Origin: CAWUKT01 sp963923035
GTDB lineage: Bacteria > Bacteroidota > Bacteroidia > J057 > JADKCL01
DNA: 64,000 nucleotides
Assembly: GCA_963923035.1 (NCBI GenBank)
Contig: CAWUKT010000017.1
Span: 1 to 64,000 of the forward strand
Direction of reading: 5' to 3'
Shown: in pieces, positions 26,094-35,354 of the stretch
Layout of the letters: each line of letters starts with the position of its first letter
Numbering within the stretch: the first letter of the stretch is position 1
Notes under the pieces: generated by a model
Told to the model about the DNA's origin: nothing
Database searches by the model: none
What the model saw: the letters and a program-made list of their open reading frames with translations, nothing else
Made by a program: the position numbers and the translations under genes

Positions 26094-26614
26094 AACAAAC
26101 AAACCTATTGTGTACTACGAAGATACAAGAAAAAGGTTGACTAAAGAAAAAAAATGAAAAAATTGTGTATACTTTTGCTTAGTCGTTTGATAATGAGGGG
26201 GTTATTGCTGGAAAGGGTGGGGGATAAGTGCCCCGAATTGAGGGCGAGAACGTCCATTTTTAAGCCCTTGAAAGCCAGCTCAGTTGCCCGGTTTGGGCTC
26301 AAATCTGGAGGGTTTTTGAGACCCCAAAAAGCAAGTCTGTTTTTGCAGAATTGTGCTCATGGGTGACTGCAACTTGGGGGAAGTAAAACTTGATCAGGCT
26401 TGGATAGCGCCGCCAGCTTTTGGTAACACGATTTTGGCGGAAGGAAATGAGCATTTCGCTTGAAAAACAGCCCCCATATTCACAAGGAAATTGACTTTCA
26501 GTCAAGGGGAATAAGCCTGCTCCCGACTTGAGTAAACCACACGGAATGGTTAGTTTTGAAAGCATTGGAAGTAAAAGATCCATCTAGTATTTCAAGAAAG
26601 TATTTTCATTCAAT

Positions 26615-27796
26615 ATGAGTAAAGAAGTTTATATCGTAGCTGGCGCCCGGACCCCCATCGGGAGCTTCATGGGAGCTATTTCTGCGGTTCCCGCCACCAA
26701 ACTGGGCTCTATTGCCATCAAAGGCGCCCTCGACAAGGCCGGTGTGAATCCCGAGCAGGTCGAAGAGGTCTTCATGGGCAATGTCCTGTCCGCCAACCTC
26801 GGTCAGGCCCCGGCCCGTCAGGCAGCCCTCGGAGCTGGCGTTCCGAATTCCGTTCCCTGTACCACCGTCAACAAAGTATGTGCCTCCGGCATGAAGGCCA
26901 TCATGTTCGGCGCCAACCAAATCCGTTTGGGTGAGGCCGAAATCGTCGTCGCTGGTGGGATGGAAAACATGTCCCTCGCCCCCCGCTACATGACCGATTC
27001 CCGGATTGGCTCCAAATTTGGCAATACCACCCTCGTGGACGGCATGATCAAAGACGGCCTCTGGGACGTTTACAACGATTATCACATGGGCAACGCCGCG
27101 GAACTCTGCGCCGCCGAGTGCAACGTTTCCCGTGAAGACCAGGACGAATTCACCATCGAGTCCTATAAGCGGGCCCAGGCGGCCATCGCCGACGGCAAAT
27201 TCAAGGACGAAATCGTGCCCGTCGAAATTCCCCAGCGCCGTGGCGATCCCATCGTATTTGACACCGACGAAGAACCCGGCCGCGTCAAATTTGACAAGAT
27301 CCCCAAGCTGCGTCCCGTATTCAAGAAGGAAGGCACCGTCACTGCGGCCAACGCTTCCACCTTGAATGACGGCGCTGCCGCCGTCGTCCTCGCTAGCGCC
27401 GAAGCCGTCGAAAAGTACGGCCTCAAGCCCATCGGCAAGATCGTTTCCCAGGCCGATGCCGCCCAGGCGCCGGAATGGTTCACCACGGCACCCTCCAAGG
27501 CACTCCCCCGTGCCCTCGACAAGGCTGGTCTCAGCAACGACCAGATCGATGCGTGGGAAATCAACCAGGCATTTGCGGTCGTATCCGTCGCCAATGAGCG
27601 CAACCTCGAACTGGACCGCGCCAAAGTCGACGTATTCGGCGGTGGCGTCTCCCTTGGTCACCCGATCGGCTGCTCCGGCGCCCGGATCGTACTGACCCTG
27701 CTGAACGTCCTGGGTGACCAGGGCGGCAAGTACGGTGCCGCTGGCATCTGCAACGGCGGTGGTGGCGCTTCCGCCATGGTCGTCGAGCGCGTCTAA
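26615..27796 (+). CDS. Acetyl-CoA C-acetyltransferase (thiolase)
   Basis: 393 residues, the standard size of a biosynthetic-type thiolase. The nucleophile Cys89 is in NKVCASGMK, the NQAFAVV motif replaces the usual NEAF, the His is in GGGVSLGHPIGCSGAR, and the second catalytic Cys is in CNGGGGASA. It interconverts two acetyl-CoA with acetoacetyl-CoA plus CoA in fatty-acid or ketone metabolism. The codon use is biased to C-ending codons, fitting high expression. Monocistronic, with its own terminator. Confidence 0.95.
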   Translation: MSKEVYIVAGARTPIGSFMGAISAVPATKLGSIAIKGALDKAGVNPEQVEEVFMGNVLSANLGQAPARQAALGAGVPNSVPCTTVNKVCASGMKAIMFGANQIRLGEAEIVVAGGMENMSLAPRYMTDSRIGSKFGNTTLVDGMIKDGLWDVYNDYHMGNAAELCAAECNVSREDQDEFTIESYKRAQAAIADGKFKDEIVPVEIPQRRGDPIVFDTDEEPGRVKFDKIPKLRPVFKKEGTVTAANASTLNDGAAAVVLASAEAVEKYGLKPIGKIVSQADAAQAPEWFTTAPSKALPRALDKAGLSNDQIDAWEINQAFAVVSVANERNLELDRAKVDVFGGGVSLGHPIGCSGARIVLTLLNVLGDQGGKYGAAGICNGGGGASAMVVERV

Positions 27797-27816
27797 GAAA
27801 TAATTCGAAATTTGAT

Positions 27817-27849
27817 GAGAGAGGCCGTCCCCTGGGGGCGGTCTCTTTT
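27817..27849 (+). terminator. Thiolase terminator
   Basis: GAGAGGCCG-CCCC pairs with GGGG-CGGTCTC and is followed by TTTT. It lies about 20 nt after the thiolase stop. Confidence 0.75.
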
Positions 27850-28020
27850 GCATTGTAGGCGGGGAAGAGAAGAAAAAGTCGGAATGGGATATGTTTTAAG
27901 ATGTTGAAGAACAGGAGATTGGGAAGAGTTGGTGTGAAAATGACAAAAAAGTACGGGGTAGAATAAGGGTCTGAGAATAGTTAGCTGTCTCCAATCCGAA
28001 TGCAACAAAAATGTATCACC

Positions 28021-28581
28021 ATGAAGAAAATCATGCTGTTGTTCGTGGCCGGATTGTTGGCCTACGGATTGAAAGCCCAGGACCGCACCTCCATCGGAGT
28101 GGGGTACTTCGGCCATAACATAACCCATCCCGGAATCGTGGTGCAAGCCGAGCACGCCCGCCCGATTGGCGGAAAATTCCTGATGCCCCTGCGGCTCGCA
28201 GCGGGCGCCTATTCGCACCAGCGCAGCCACAATGCCGTCTTCGCGGAATTTGGGACCGGGGTCCGCTACCGTCCGGGACGTTTTTACGCCGGTATTGGCG
28301 GCGGTCTCGGCCTGATGGCCTCCTGGTACAATTCCGATCTCGGGGTGTTTGAGGTGGATGCCGCGGGAAACATCACCGAGGTGTCCAATGCGGCCGGGAT
28401 CGATTTCATGCCCTCCATCAATTTGGAGGCTGGCTACACCATTTTGTCCAATGACCAATACGATTTCACGGTCTGGGCCCGCCCCCGCGCCTTCTGGCAG
28501 TACCCTCACAATGAGCGTTTACTGTTCCACTACGCCACCGAAATCGGCATTTCCATTCAATTTTCCTCCTCCAACAATTAA
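28021..28581 (+). CDS. Predicted outer-membrane beta-barrel protein
   Basis: 186 residues from the ATG at 28021 (a start 21 nt earlier would put a polar stretch before the signal). Signal peptide MKKIMLLFVAGLLAYGLKAQ, then repeated amphipathic beta strands with Tyr/Gly (FYAGIGGGLGLMASW, INLEAGYTIL) and a final strand EIGISIQFSS. Likely a small eight-strand barrel. It is 5 nt upstream of the broken hydrolase gene and probably in one transcript. Confidence 0.7.
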   Translation: MKKIMLLFVAGLLAYGLKAQDRTSIGVGYFGHNITHPGIVVQAEHARPIGGKFLMPLRLAAGAYSHQRSHNAVFAEFGTGVRYRPGRFYAGIGGGLGLMASWYNSDLGVFEVDAAGNITEVSNAAGIDFMPSINLEAGYTILSNDQYDFTVWARPRAFWQYPHNERLLFHYATEIGISIQFSSSNN

Positions 28582-28586
28582 GACCC

Positions 28587-29605
28587 ATGAAAAAATACCT
28601 GTATATCGCCCTCGCATTTTTCCTGTTCCATTCCTGCGAAAAAACCGAAATGTGGAACGAGGCGGGCGAAACGTTTTTCCTCAAGAGTGAAGGCGCGGTG
28701 ATGCCGGTTTGGGTGACAGGAAATACCGGTTCCGGCACCTTCATCATCGTCAACCACGGTGGTCCTGGCAACACATCCGGCTACGAATTCCACAAAACCC
28801 GCTCTTTCCGGGACCTGGAAGAGGATTATGCCCTGGTCTACTGGGACCAGCGGATGGCCGGGATGGCGAAAGGTGATCCCAATACCGGCGACCTGACCAT
28901 TCTCCAGCACGTGCTGGACCTCGAAAAGTTGGTCACGATCATCCGTGACCGCTATATCCCCCAATCGCTATTCATGCTCGGGCACAGCTGGGGCGGGGGA
29001 CTCGCCATCGAGTACCTGGGCCGCAACCAGAACCAGACACTGTTCAATGGCTGGATCGATGTTGACGGATCCGTCCAGGACTACTGGGAGATGGATCTGA
29101 AGGAAGAATGGCAAATCCCCCGCGCCCAGGCCAAGTACGACGAAACGGGCGATGAATCCTGGCTGGAAATTATCGATTGGTGGGCCGAGAATCCCTTTCC
29201 CGATGAAGGCGACAACGAGCCCTATCGATTTGCCGGCCGCCTGGGTGCCTACGTCTACGACGCCGAGCGGGCCGAGGCGATGAACCCTTATTCCGGGGCC
29301 GAAGCGCATTTTCTTCCCCCTTCCAACCTCTTTTCTGGACCGACAATTACGACTATACGAACTTCATGGCCGGTTACGATTTCATGCCGAGTGCCGCCCG
29401 CATCAACATTCCGACCATGTTGATCTGGGGAAGAGAGGACGGCGCGGTTCCCTTTCAGGTGGCCGATTCGGTCTACCAATTGGTCGCGACTCCGGAAGCC
29501 GACAAGTACAATCTCCAGTACGAAGAATGTGACCACAGCCCCCATTGGGAGAAGCCCGGCGAATTTTACAACGACGTGCGGGATTTTGTGGAGCGGTACA
29601 AATAA
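28587..29605 (+). pseudogene. Alpha/beta-hydrolase lipoprotein, frameshifted
   Basis: The frame from 28587 begins with a lipoprotein signal (FLFHSC), then HGGPG (oxyanion region) and GHSWGGG (nucleophile Ser near residue 133), as in proline iminopeptidase-like hydrolases. It loses register around 29331-29334 (TTTT) and runs out at 29423. The remaining part (FWTDNYDYTNF..., MLIWGREDGAVPF with the acid Asp, and HSPHWEKP with the catalytic His) continues in the +2 frame to 29605. One extra T would give an intact protein of about 339 residues with all three catalytic residues. Either a recent frameshift or a sequencing error. Confidence 0.85.
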
Positions 29606-29642
29606 AAAGTCCCAGGTAGCGAACTTGGGTATTCAGTGGGAG

Positions 29643-29704
29643 AGGTCCCACCTGCGATTCCTGCCACCTTCCCCATCCGGAAGGTGGTTGTCGCGGTGGG
29701 ACCT
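29643..29704. terminator. Nested hairpin between convergent genes
   Basis: The outer arms AGGTCCCACC (29643-29652) and GGTGGGACCT (29695-29704) pair perfectly over 10 bp; inside, CCACCTTCC (29664-29672) and GGAAGGTGG (29679-29687) pair over 9 bp. There is no strong T-run on either side. It probably serves as a bidirectional transcription or mRNA-end barrier. Confidence 0.6.
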
Positions 29705-29719
29705 GTTCCCGTCACTCCA

Positions 29720-31072
29720 TTAAAATTTGAATTCGGCGGTGAAGACGCTGTGGAAGAGGTGGTCGTCCAATCCGGCGCTGCGCAGGAAGGGGCCGGGGAA
29801 AATCAGGTTGGTTTCGATTTCGAGGGCGATGAATTGGTTGAGGGAATAGCTGGAAATAGTCCCAATTTGGTGGGCGATGAAGCGTTCTGAATTGGTCGAG
29901 GGGTAGGTCAAAATGAGGGCGGGATTGTACAGGCCGTCCTCGGTGGAGAAGCGCCAGAAGGCCACGTAATCGGCCGACAATTCCCAATTGCCGAAGGAAG
30001 TGCTGAGGCCAGGGTGCAGGTCGAGCAGGTTGGAAGGGCCAAAACGGGCGACCCGCCCAAAGTAGGCGCCCCGGGGGTAGAGCCCGTCGAAGGTATTCAG
30101 ACCAGCTTGCTGGCCCCGTTCCCCACTGATGGCCTCCGTCTTGAGTTCAAGCACCCAATTGCGCTTCAAAAACCGAAGGTCTTTTTGCAGATCGAACGAC
30201 AGCGTCCAGGCCCGGATCGCATTGTCCCCGAACTGCCCCACCTGGATCAGCGTCTCATTGTTGTACCGAAACCCTCCCAAATCCCCGAAGAGGCGCGTTC
30301 CCACCGACAGCCGTTGGTCATCGTTGGTTCCGGCATCCCAGCTTTTGTCCTGCTCCTCCTTGTAAATAAGATAGGCCTCCGAATTGAAGCGCGCACTCCA
30401 CGAACGCGAGGCATACAGGGTTGCCAGCCATTCCTCCCGCCGGAGCCAGCGGTTGTCAAAGACTCCGCGCTGTTGGGCCACCGGGGTGCCCGCCCAGGCC
30501 TTGATTGTTCCCCCTTTTCCTTCGTAGCGCAACTTTACCAAATCAAAGGATTGACGGACATTCGGACCTTCCCGCACATCGATCAACCGGCCGCTGCCCT
30601 CGCGCAGGTTCATCCGCCCTAGGTTCAGGTGCAGCCCTTTTCCCAGGCGGTACTGCACGTACAATTGGTTCACCGAGAGATGGTCCTGGTCCACCGGCGA
30701 GGGATTGGCCTTGCTCTGGACAAAGGAGGAATGCAATTCCCCGAAGACTTCTAGCCGGTCCCGCCACTGAAAATGCCCGTGCAACATCGCCCGGTGCAGA
30801 AACCAGAGGTCGGTCTGGTTGGCATCCCGGTCAAATTCTTCGTTGACGAAGCCTTCGGTCTGGAACCGGTAGCTGCCCCCGAAGCTCAGCCCGCTCCGTT
30901 GATCTTTCAACGGAATCCACTTCAGCCGTTCGTAAGCATTTTGCGGTTGGGTGTCGCGCAGGGCGCTGAGGTCATCCTGCTGACGCAGGAGCCGAAAGCC
31001 CATTTCCACCGGCTGACTCCAGCCAGGGAGGGCCAAGCCTATGAGCATCGCTATGACAATCCCGGCCCGCAT
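29720..31072 (-). CDS. Alginate-export-type outer-membrane porin
   Basis: 450 residues from the ATG at 31072, which gives a signal peptide (MRAGIVIAMLIGLALPGWSQ). The frame is open further upstream, but that part overlaps the transporter gene. The beta-barrel strands and blocks such as LNLGRMNLREGSGRLIDVREGPNVRQSFD match the alginate_exp family. Such porins pass anionic or small polar solutes. Last gene of the sigma-54-preceded minus-strand cluster; it starts 2 nt after the transporter stop. Confidence 0.85.
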   Translation of the reverse strand: MRAGIVIAMLIGLALPGWSQPVEMGFRLLRQQDDLSALRDTQPQNAYERLKWIPLKDQRSGLSFGGSYRFQTEGFVNEEFDRDANQTDLWFLHRAMLHGHFQWRDRLEVFGELHSSFVQSKANPSPVDQDHLSVNQLYVQYRLGKGLHLNLGRMNLREGSGRLIDVREGPNVRQSFDLVKLRYEGKGGTIKAWAGTPVAQQRGVFDNRWLRREEWLATLYASRSWSARFNSEAYLIYKEEQDKSWDAGTNDDQRLSVGTRLFGDLGGFRYNNETLIQVGQFGDNAIRAWTLSFDLQKDLRFLKRNWVLELKTEAISGERGQQAGLNTFDGLYPRGAYFGRVARFGPSNLLDLHPGLSTSFGNWELSADYVAFWRFSTEDGLYNPALILTYPSTNSERFIAHQIGTISSYSLNQFIALEIETNLIFPGPFLRSAGLDDHLFHSVFTAEFKF

Positions 31073-31074
31073 GG

Positions 31075-31524
31075 TCAAAACCTCCGGATCAACAGGACGC
31101 CACCGATGAGCAGGGCGATGCCGAGCACCCGGTACAGATTGATGGGTTTGACGGGCAGGTGCATCAGTCCATAATGGTCGAGGACCACCGAAACCAACAT
31201 TTGGCCCGCGACGACCAGGGAGAAGGTCAGGGCCGTGCCCAGTTTGGGCGCCAGCACGATGACCATGGCCACGTAGAAGGCCCCGAGCAGTCCCGAAATC
31301 CAGGCGTAGGGCGGCACACCTTCCAATTTCAGGACGCTGGAGAAATCGAACCGGGCAATCAGGAGATAGACGAGCAGTCCGATTGATCCAATGACGAAGG
31401 AGATGAAGGCTGCGAAAATGGGCTGGTGGGCTGCTTTTCCGATCAGGACGTTCAGCCCGGCTTGGAGGGGCAGGACTGCGCCCGCCACCACCGCGAGAAG
31501 GACGAGGAGAAGCTGGTTGTTCAT
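31075..31524 (-). CDS. DMT-type transporter, YdcZ/DUF606 family
   Basis: 149 residues from the ATG at 31524, with five hydrophobic segments, the pattern of the EIIC-like DUF606 half-length transporters that may pair as dimers. Characteristic VVAGAVLPLQAGLNVLIGK at the start and the WISGLLGAFYVAMVIVLAPKLG block. Substrate unknown. It overlaps the DoxX stop by 4 nt (ATGA), so translation is coupled. Confidence 0.85.
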   Translation of the reverse strand: MNNQLLLVLLAVVAGAVLPLQAGLNVLIGKAAHQPIFAAFISFVIGSIGLLVYLLIARFDFSSVLKLEGVPPYAWISGLLGAFYVAMVIVLAPKLGTALTFSLVVAGQMLVSVVLDHYGLMHLPVKPINLYRVLGIALLIGGVLLIRRF

Positions 31525-31949
31525 CGTTTGAAAAGTTTGTGGTCGAGGGAAATTTTGCCCGGTCCCAACCAAAACAGGAGGAGAAAGGCAAGGGAATACA
31601 TCAGCGGGACATCTTTGACCGACCAGGGATCCGCCGCGTGCACCACGAAGAATCCCATCAGGGTCGTGGACAGAATAGGGAGGACCGCAAGTCGGGTAAG
31701 AAGCCCGAGGGCAACCAACGGCGGGCAGACAATATTGGCGAAAATGGCAAACCAGGTCGTGAATTCAGGGCCGAGTCCAAGCGGATCGGGGAGGTGAGCC
31801 ATCGTGCCTTCAATATCGGTCAGCTTTTTCAGGCCGTGGGTATTGAACAGCGAAAGGGCGATGAGCACGCGAAATCCCAGCAACCCCAGGTCCAATTGGC
31901 GGGTATTGAGTTCCGTCGCAAACAGTCGGGTGATCAATTGTCGTTTCAT
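31521..31949 (-). CDS. DoxX family membrane protein
   Basis: 142 residues from the ATG at 31949, with four hydrophobic segments. DoxX pattern: LGLLGFRVLIALSLFNTHGLKKL, then LLTRLAVLPILSTTLMGFFVVH. Members are linked to oxidoreductase and thiol-stress pathways. A longer frame starts at 32075 but overlaps the YceI gene and adds a Pro-rich tail, so the short start is preferred. Part of the cluster after YceI. Confidence 0.88.
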   Translation of the reverse strand: MKRQLITRLFATELNTRQLDLGLLGFRVLIALSLFNTHGLKKLTDIEGTMAHLPDPLGLGPEFTTWFAIFANIVCPPLVALGLLTRLAVLPILSTTLMGFFVVHAADPWSVKDVPLMYSLAFLLLFWLGPGKISLDHKLFKR

Positions 31950-32019
31950 GGGAGTTGGGGATGGGGAAATGAAAAAGGCAGGGGAAATGGGTGCGGGCAT
32001 TCCCCCGCCTTTTGAACAT

Positions 32020-32544
32020 TCAGGATTGGGTAAACTGGACGGCAATCGCCAGTTTGACCGTATCGGAAACCACAATGCTGCCGGCTTCCGTGACGGCGCT
32101 CCAGGTCAGGTTGAATTCTTTCCGGTTCAACTTGCCCGTCAATTCAAAGCCGGCTTTGGTCTGGCCGTAGGGATCAACCGCCACGCCGTTGAAGTCGACT
32201 TCCAGCGCGATTTCCTTGGTGACATCGCGGATGGTGAGGTCACCTACGAGTTGCTCACCGTCGTAGCGTTTGCCGACAAAAGTCAGCTCCGGGAAGGCTT
32301 CCGCATTGAAGAAGTCATCGGAACGGAGGTGGGCGTCCCGGGCATCGTTGCCCGTCGTCAGAGAGGCCGTTTGGGCGCTGAACCGGATGTTCGCCCCCAC
32401 AAAGTCTTCCCGGTCGGTTTCCACCTCGGCATCAAATTCGGTGAAGTGGCCGGTGACGGTGGAGATCATCATGTGCTTGACCTTGAAGGCAATCTCAGAG
32501 TGCGCCGGGTCAATTTTCCATTTCGTTTTCGTGAGTGTTTCCAT
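32020..32544 (-). CDS. YceI family lipid-binding protein
   Basis: 174 residues. Lipocalin-like YceI fold: WKIDPAHSEIAFKVKHMMISTVTGHF at the start, HLRSDDFFNAEAFPELTF in the middle, and FNLTWSAVTEAGSIVVSDTVKLAI at the end. YceI proteins bind isoprenoid or amide lipids in the periplasm or cytosol; no signal peptide is visible here, so a cytosolic location is likelier. 31 nt after the amidohydrolase stop. Confidence 0.93.
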   Translation of the reverse strand: METLTKTKWKIDPAHSEIAFKVKHMMISTVTGHFTEFDAEVETDREDFVGANIRFSAQTASLTTGNDARDAHLRSDDFFNAEAFPELTFVGKRYDGEQLVGDLTIRDVTKEIALEVDFNGVAVDPYGQTKAGFELTGKLNRKEFNLTWSAVTEAGSIVVSDTVKLAIAVQFTQS

Positions 32545-32575
32545 TTTTCAAGTCGTGATTGGAGGGTAAAAGGAA

Positions 32576-34387
32576 TTAGTTGGATTGGTAGCCGCCGTAG
32601 AAGCGGACGGGAGACCATTCGGGAATCGGTGCGGCCAATTCCGGGGTCAGGTCGGCGAATTCTGCGTCGCCGAAGACGACATTTCCGCCAACGACGGTGA
32701 GGATGGCATGGAGATCATTGATTTGCTCCTCGGGAATGCTGAAATAATCGTCCGAGAGGAGGGCAAAGTCAGCGAACATCCCATTTTCCAGGGTGCCTTT
32801 GACGTCTTCCTCTTTGGAGACCCAGGCGCTCCCTTGGGTATAGAGGTACAAGGCCTCTTCCCGGGTGAGTAGGTTGTCTTCGGCCGCCAATTGCAGTCCT
32901 CCGACCGTTTTCCCACTCACCAACCAGTACAGCACCGGCCAGGGATTGTAACTCGCCACGCGGGTGCCATCCGTTCCGGCTCCGACCGGCAAGCCCATTT
33001 CCATCATCTTCTTGACGGGCGGGGCGTACTGCGCTTTCTCGGCACCGTAGCGCTCCACGAAGTACTCGCCGGCGTAGGCCATTCGTCCCTGGATCGCAAT
33101 GCCGCCATTCAGGGCCTTGATCCGCGCGAGGTCCTTTTCCTGAACCGTTTCCGCATGGTCAAAGAGCCAACGTTGCTGGACGAGCTTACCATTGGTTTCC
33201 TGGTTCACCTCTTCGATGACATCCAGGATATTCGAAATGCTCTCCCCGTAGGTGGCGTGGATCCGGAAGGGCCAGCCATTGTCCACGTGGAGGCGGATCA
33301 CCCGTTTGATGTCCTGGCGCCAGGTGGGGCGTTCTTCGAGCAGGGGTTGGGGGGCGAGGAAGTTTTCAAAGTCCCCGGCACTCCAGGCCAGGAACTCGCC
33401 GCCGCCTTCCAATTCGTAGCCGTGGTCCAGGTGGATCTCGCCGTTGTGGCCCACCTCATTGGATTCCATCCACTCGGTGAATTCCTCGTACTCCGCGCCC
33501 TTGTTCTGGGGGAAGAGGTAATAGGACAGGCGAATCGGCATTTCTCCCTTGTCCGCGAGCGCCTTGGTGCCACTGTAGTCCTTGGGAAATTTGTGGCCGC
33601 CTCCGCCCGCATCAATGCCGCTGGTCAGGCCGAAGCGGTTCAGTTCCCGGTAAAATTGCCGGGTTCCGTTCTCCATTTGCTCCTGCGTGAGGGGCGGCAG
33701 GGACCCAATCCGGGCGTACAGAATCGTCGGGTTGGGTTCGGCAAGGAGGACACCGGTCAGTTTGCCATCGGGGCCTTTCTCAAAGGAGCTTCCTTCCGGG
33801 GCTTGGGTGTTCTCGTCGATGCCCAGCGTCTCGAGTCCCGCTTGGTTCAGCCAGGCCCGGCTGTACAGGAAGAGGATATAGGCAGGGGTATCGCCCGTGG
33901 CCTCGTTGATTTCTTCGGGGGTCGGGAAGCGCCGCTCTTCAAACTGGAAGGGGCTCCAACCACCGATGACGCGGACCCATTGGCCTTCCGGGGTGCGCTC
34001 GGCCTGCTCCTTGAGCATTTGGAGGGCGGTTTTGAGGGAGCGAACCCCATCCCAGCGCAGCTCGGCGTTGAAGAAGCGACCGCCGCGGGTGAGGTGCAGG
34101 TGCGAATCGTTGAGGCCGGGGATGAGGGTCCGACCGGCTGCATCGAGGACCTGGGTGCCATCGCCTTGGTGGGCGAGGATGGCTTCGTCGGTGCCGGTGG
34201 CCAGGACCTTGCCGTCCTTGACGGCAAGGGCGGAGGCAATCGTGTGATTGGCATCCATGACGGCCACTTTGGCGTTGGTGACGATCAGGTCGGCGATGTC
34301 GGTGCTTGCTTTCTCCGCGGAGGCGGCGTTTTGTTCGCAGCCCCAAAGGAGCAGGGCTGCGAACAAGAAGGTCATATAGCGTAGCAT
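32576..34387 (-). CDS. Amidohydrolase, YtcJ-like lipoprotein
   Basis: 603 residues. Lipobox LLLWGC gives lipid anchoring. Amidohydrolase 3 (YtcJ-like) fold: ADLIVTNAKVAVMD, GKVLATGTDEAIL, HLHL after GLNDS (metal ligands), later HATYGES, FDHAE and GAGTDG. YtcJ-like enzymes hydrolyse amide or cyclic imide bonds; the natural substrate is unknown. Preceded by the isochorismatase-like gene at 3 nt, so the two are likely one pathway handling an amide compound. Confidence 0.9.
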   Translation of the reverse strand: MLRYMTFLFAALLLWGCEQNAASAEKASTDIADLIVTNAKVAVMDANHTIASALAVKDGKVLATGTDEAILAHQGDGTQVLDAAGRTLIPGLNDSHLHLTRGGRFFNAELRWDGVRSLKTALQMLKEQAERTPEGQWVRVIGGWSPFQFEERRFPTPEEINEATGDTPAYILFLYSRAWLNQAGLETLGIDENTQAPEGSSFEKGPDGKLTGVLLAEPNPTILYARIGSLPPLTQEQMENGTRQFYRELNRFGLTSGIDAGGGGHKFPKDYSGTKALADKGEMPIRLSYYLFPQNKGAEYEEFTEWMESNEVGHNGEIHLDHGYELEGGGEFLAWSAGDFENFLAPQPLLEERPTWRQDIKRVIRLHVDNGWPFRIHATYGESISNILDVIEEVNQETNGKLVQQRWLFDHAETVQEKDLARIKALNGGIAIQGRMAYAGEYFVERYGAEKAQYAPPVKKMMEMGLPVGAGTDGTRVASYNPWPVLYWLVSGKTVGGLQLAAEDNLLTREEALYLYTQGSAWVSKEEDVKGTLENGMFADFALLSDDYFSIPEEQINDLHAILTVVGGNVVFGDAEFADLTPELAAPIPEWSPVRFYGGYQSN

Positions 34388-34390
34388 GGT

Positions 34391-35146
34391 TTAGTGGTTG
34401 CTAGGGTTTTCCTTGGACCAGTTCTGCATGGTCTTGATATAGTCGATGCCGAGTCCGTAGGCACCACCGTAGCGCTTGGAGATTTTGACGATGTCGTTGT
34501 AGGTATCGGTCCGGGCCCAGTCGCGGTGGATTTCCAGCATGTACTGGAGGGAGGTGATGGGCTTGACGCCGAGTTGCATCATGCGGGCCATGGCCATGTC
34601 GTGGGCTTCCTGGGACGTACCGCCACTGGCATCGACGACCACGTAGATCTCATAGCCATCTTCCATGGCGGAAAGTGCGGCGGAGAGGACGCAGACTTCG
34701 GTCCAGAGACCCGCGATGACGAGCTTTTTCTTGCCGGTTTTGCCGACGGCTTCCACGACGCGCTTGTCTTCCCATGAATTCATGGTCGTGCGATCGATGT
34801 ACTCGCTTTCATTGGGGAAGTATTCCTTGATTTCCGGGAAGACCGGCCCGCTGAAGGAGCGCTCGGCCACGGTGGTGACAATGGTCGGAACTTCGTACAG
34901 GGTGGCTGCTGCCGACAGCAAGCCAGTATTGTTGCGCAATTCTTCGATGGGCTGGGATTCGACGGCGAAGGCCATCTGGCTTTCGTGGTCGATCATCAGC
35001 AATACGTGGTTCGTCGGGTTCAGTAACTCCTTGGAAGCGTTGGCGGGGTCATTGTTGGGATTGGGATTGTATTGGTCCCATTGTGCGATGGCAGGGCTGG
35101 TAATTGTCAGGAGCATCGCAGAGAGAAGTACAACTAATGTTTTCAT
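34391..35146 (-). CDS. Isochorismatase-family hydrolase, secreted
   Basis: 251 residues with a signal peptide ending in AIAQ. Isochorismatase/nicotinamidase fold: catalytic Asp in LLMIDHESQ, Lys in GKKKLVIAG region, and the nucleophile Cys in LWTEVCVLSAAL. Family members hydrolyse amides or isochorismate. First gene after the sigma-54 promoter at about 35230, with about 70 nt of leader. Co-occurrence with an amidohydrolase, YceI and DoxX resembles stress/xenobiotic amide-degradation islands in other Bacteroidota. Confidence 0.9.
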   Translation of the reverse strand: MKTLVVLLSAMLLTITSPAIAQWDQYNPNPNNDPANASKELLNPTNHVLLMIDHESQMAFAVESQPIEELRNNTGLLSAAATLYEVPTIVTTVAERSFSGPVFPEIKEYFPNESEYIDRTTMNSWEDKRVVEAVGKTGKKKLVIAGLWTEVCVLSAALSAMEDGYEIYVVVDASGGTSQEAHDMAMARMMQLGVKPITSLQYMLEIHRDWARTDTYNDIVKISKRYGGAYGLGIDYIKTMQNWSKENPSNH

Positions 35147-35225
35147 TTTCTTAAGTGTTTTTATCCGAGTGATTTGAGGCTATTGTTAAGACTGGGATAA
35201 ATTTTTTGATCCAATCTGCTCTCCT

Positions 35226-35246
35226 AATTGCATTTCCCGTGCCAAA
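35226..35246 (-). promoter_or_regulatory. Sigma-54 promoter of the isochorismatase cluster
   Basis: On the minus strand TTTGGCACG-GGAA-ATGCAATT places GG (35242-35243) and GC (35230-35231) with the required 10 bases between, matching YTGGCACG-N4-TTGCW with a single A for T. The expected start is near 35219, about 73 nt before the ATG at 35146. Confidence 0.75.
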
Positions 35247-35299
35247 GTGGTAAGTGATTGATATTGAGGCTTATAGGTGGGGTGGGTGGGTCTTTATTT

Positions 35300-35333
35300 T
35301 TCTCATATTTGAGAATTGGGCAAAAAGTGAGAA
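35300..35333. promoter_or_regulatory. Palindromic candidate enhancer site
   Basis: TTCTCA-TATT-TGAGAA is a perfect 6-bp inverted repeat (35300-35315), with a further TGAGAA half-site at 35328-35333. It is about 88 bp upstream of the predicted sigma-54 start and just upstream of the activator gene, the usual place for an enhancer also used for autoregulation. Confidence 0.5.
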
Positions 35334-35354
35334 AAATCGTGGTAGATTTGAAGC

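Larger units (their letters stand above)
25774..26614. other. Intergenic region with minus-strand hairpins
   Basis: No plus-strand gene was recognised. It holds two minus-strand terminator-like hairpins (25904-25931 and 26051-26082), a 46-codon minus-strand frame between them, and the upstream region of the thiolase gene. Frames at 26154-26366 and 26299-26583 look spurious. Confidence 0.6.

Noticed and set aside
26154..26583. Small frames on both strands upstream of the thiolase gene
   Set aside because: Short, mutually overlapping, no motif; the region is probably leader and promoter sequence.
31525..31591. Longer starts for the porin and transporter frames
   Set aside because: They overlap well-supported neighbours and add sequence without signal peptides.
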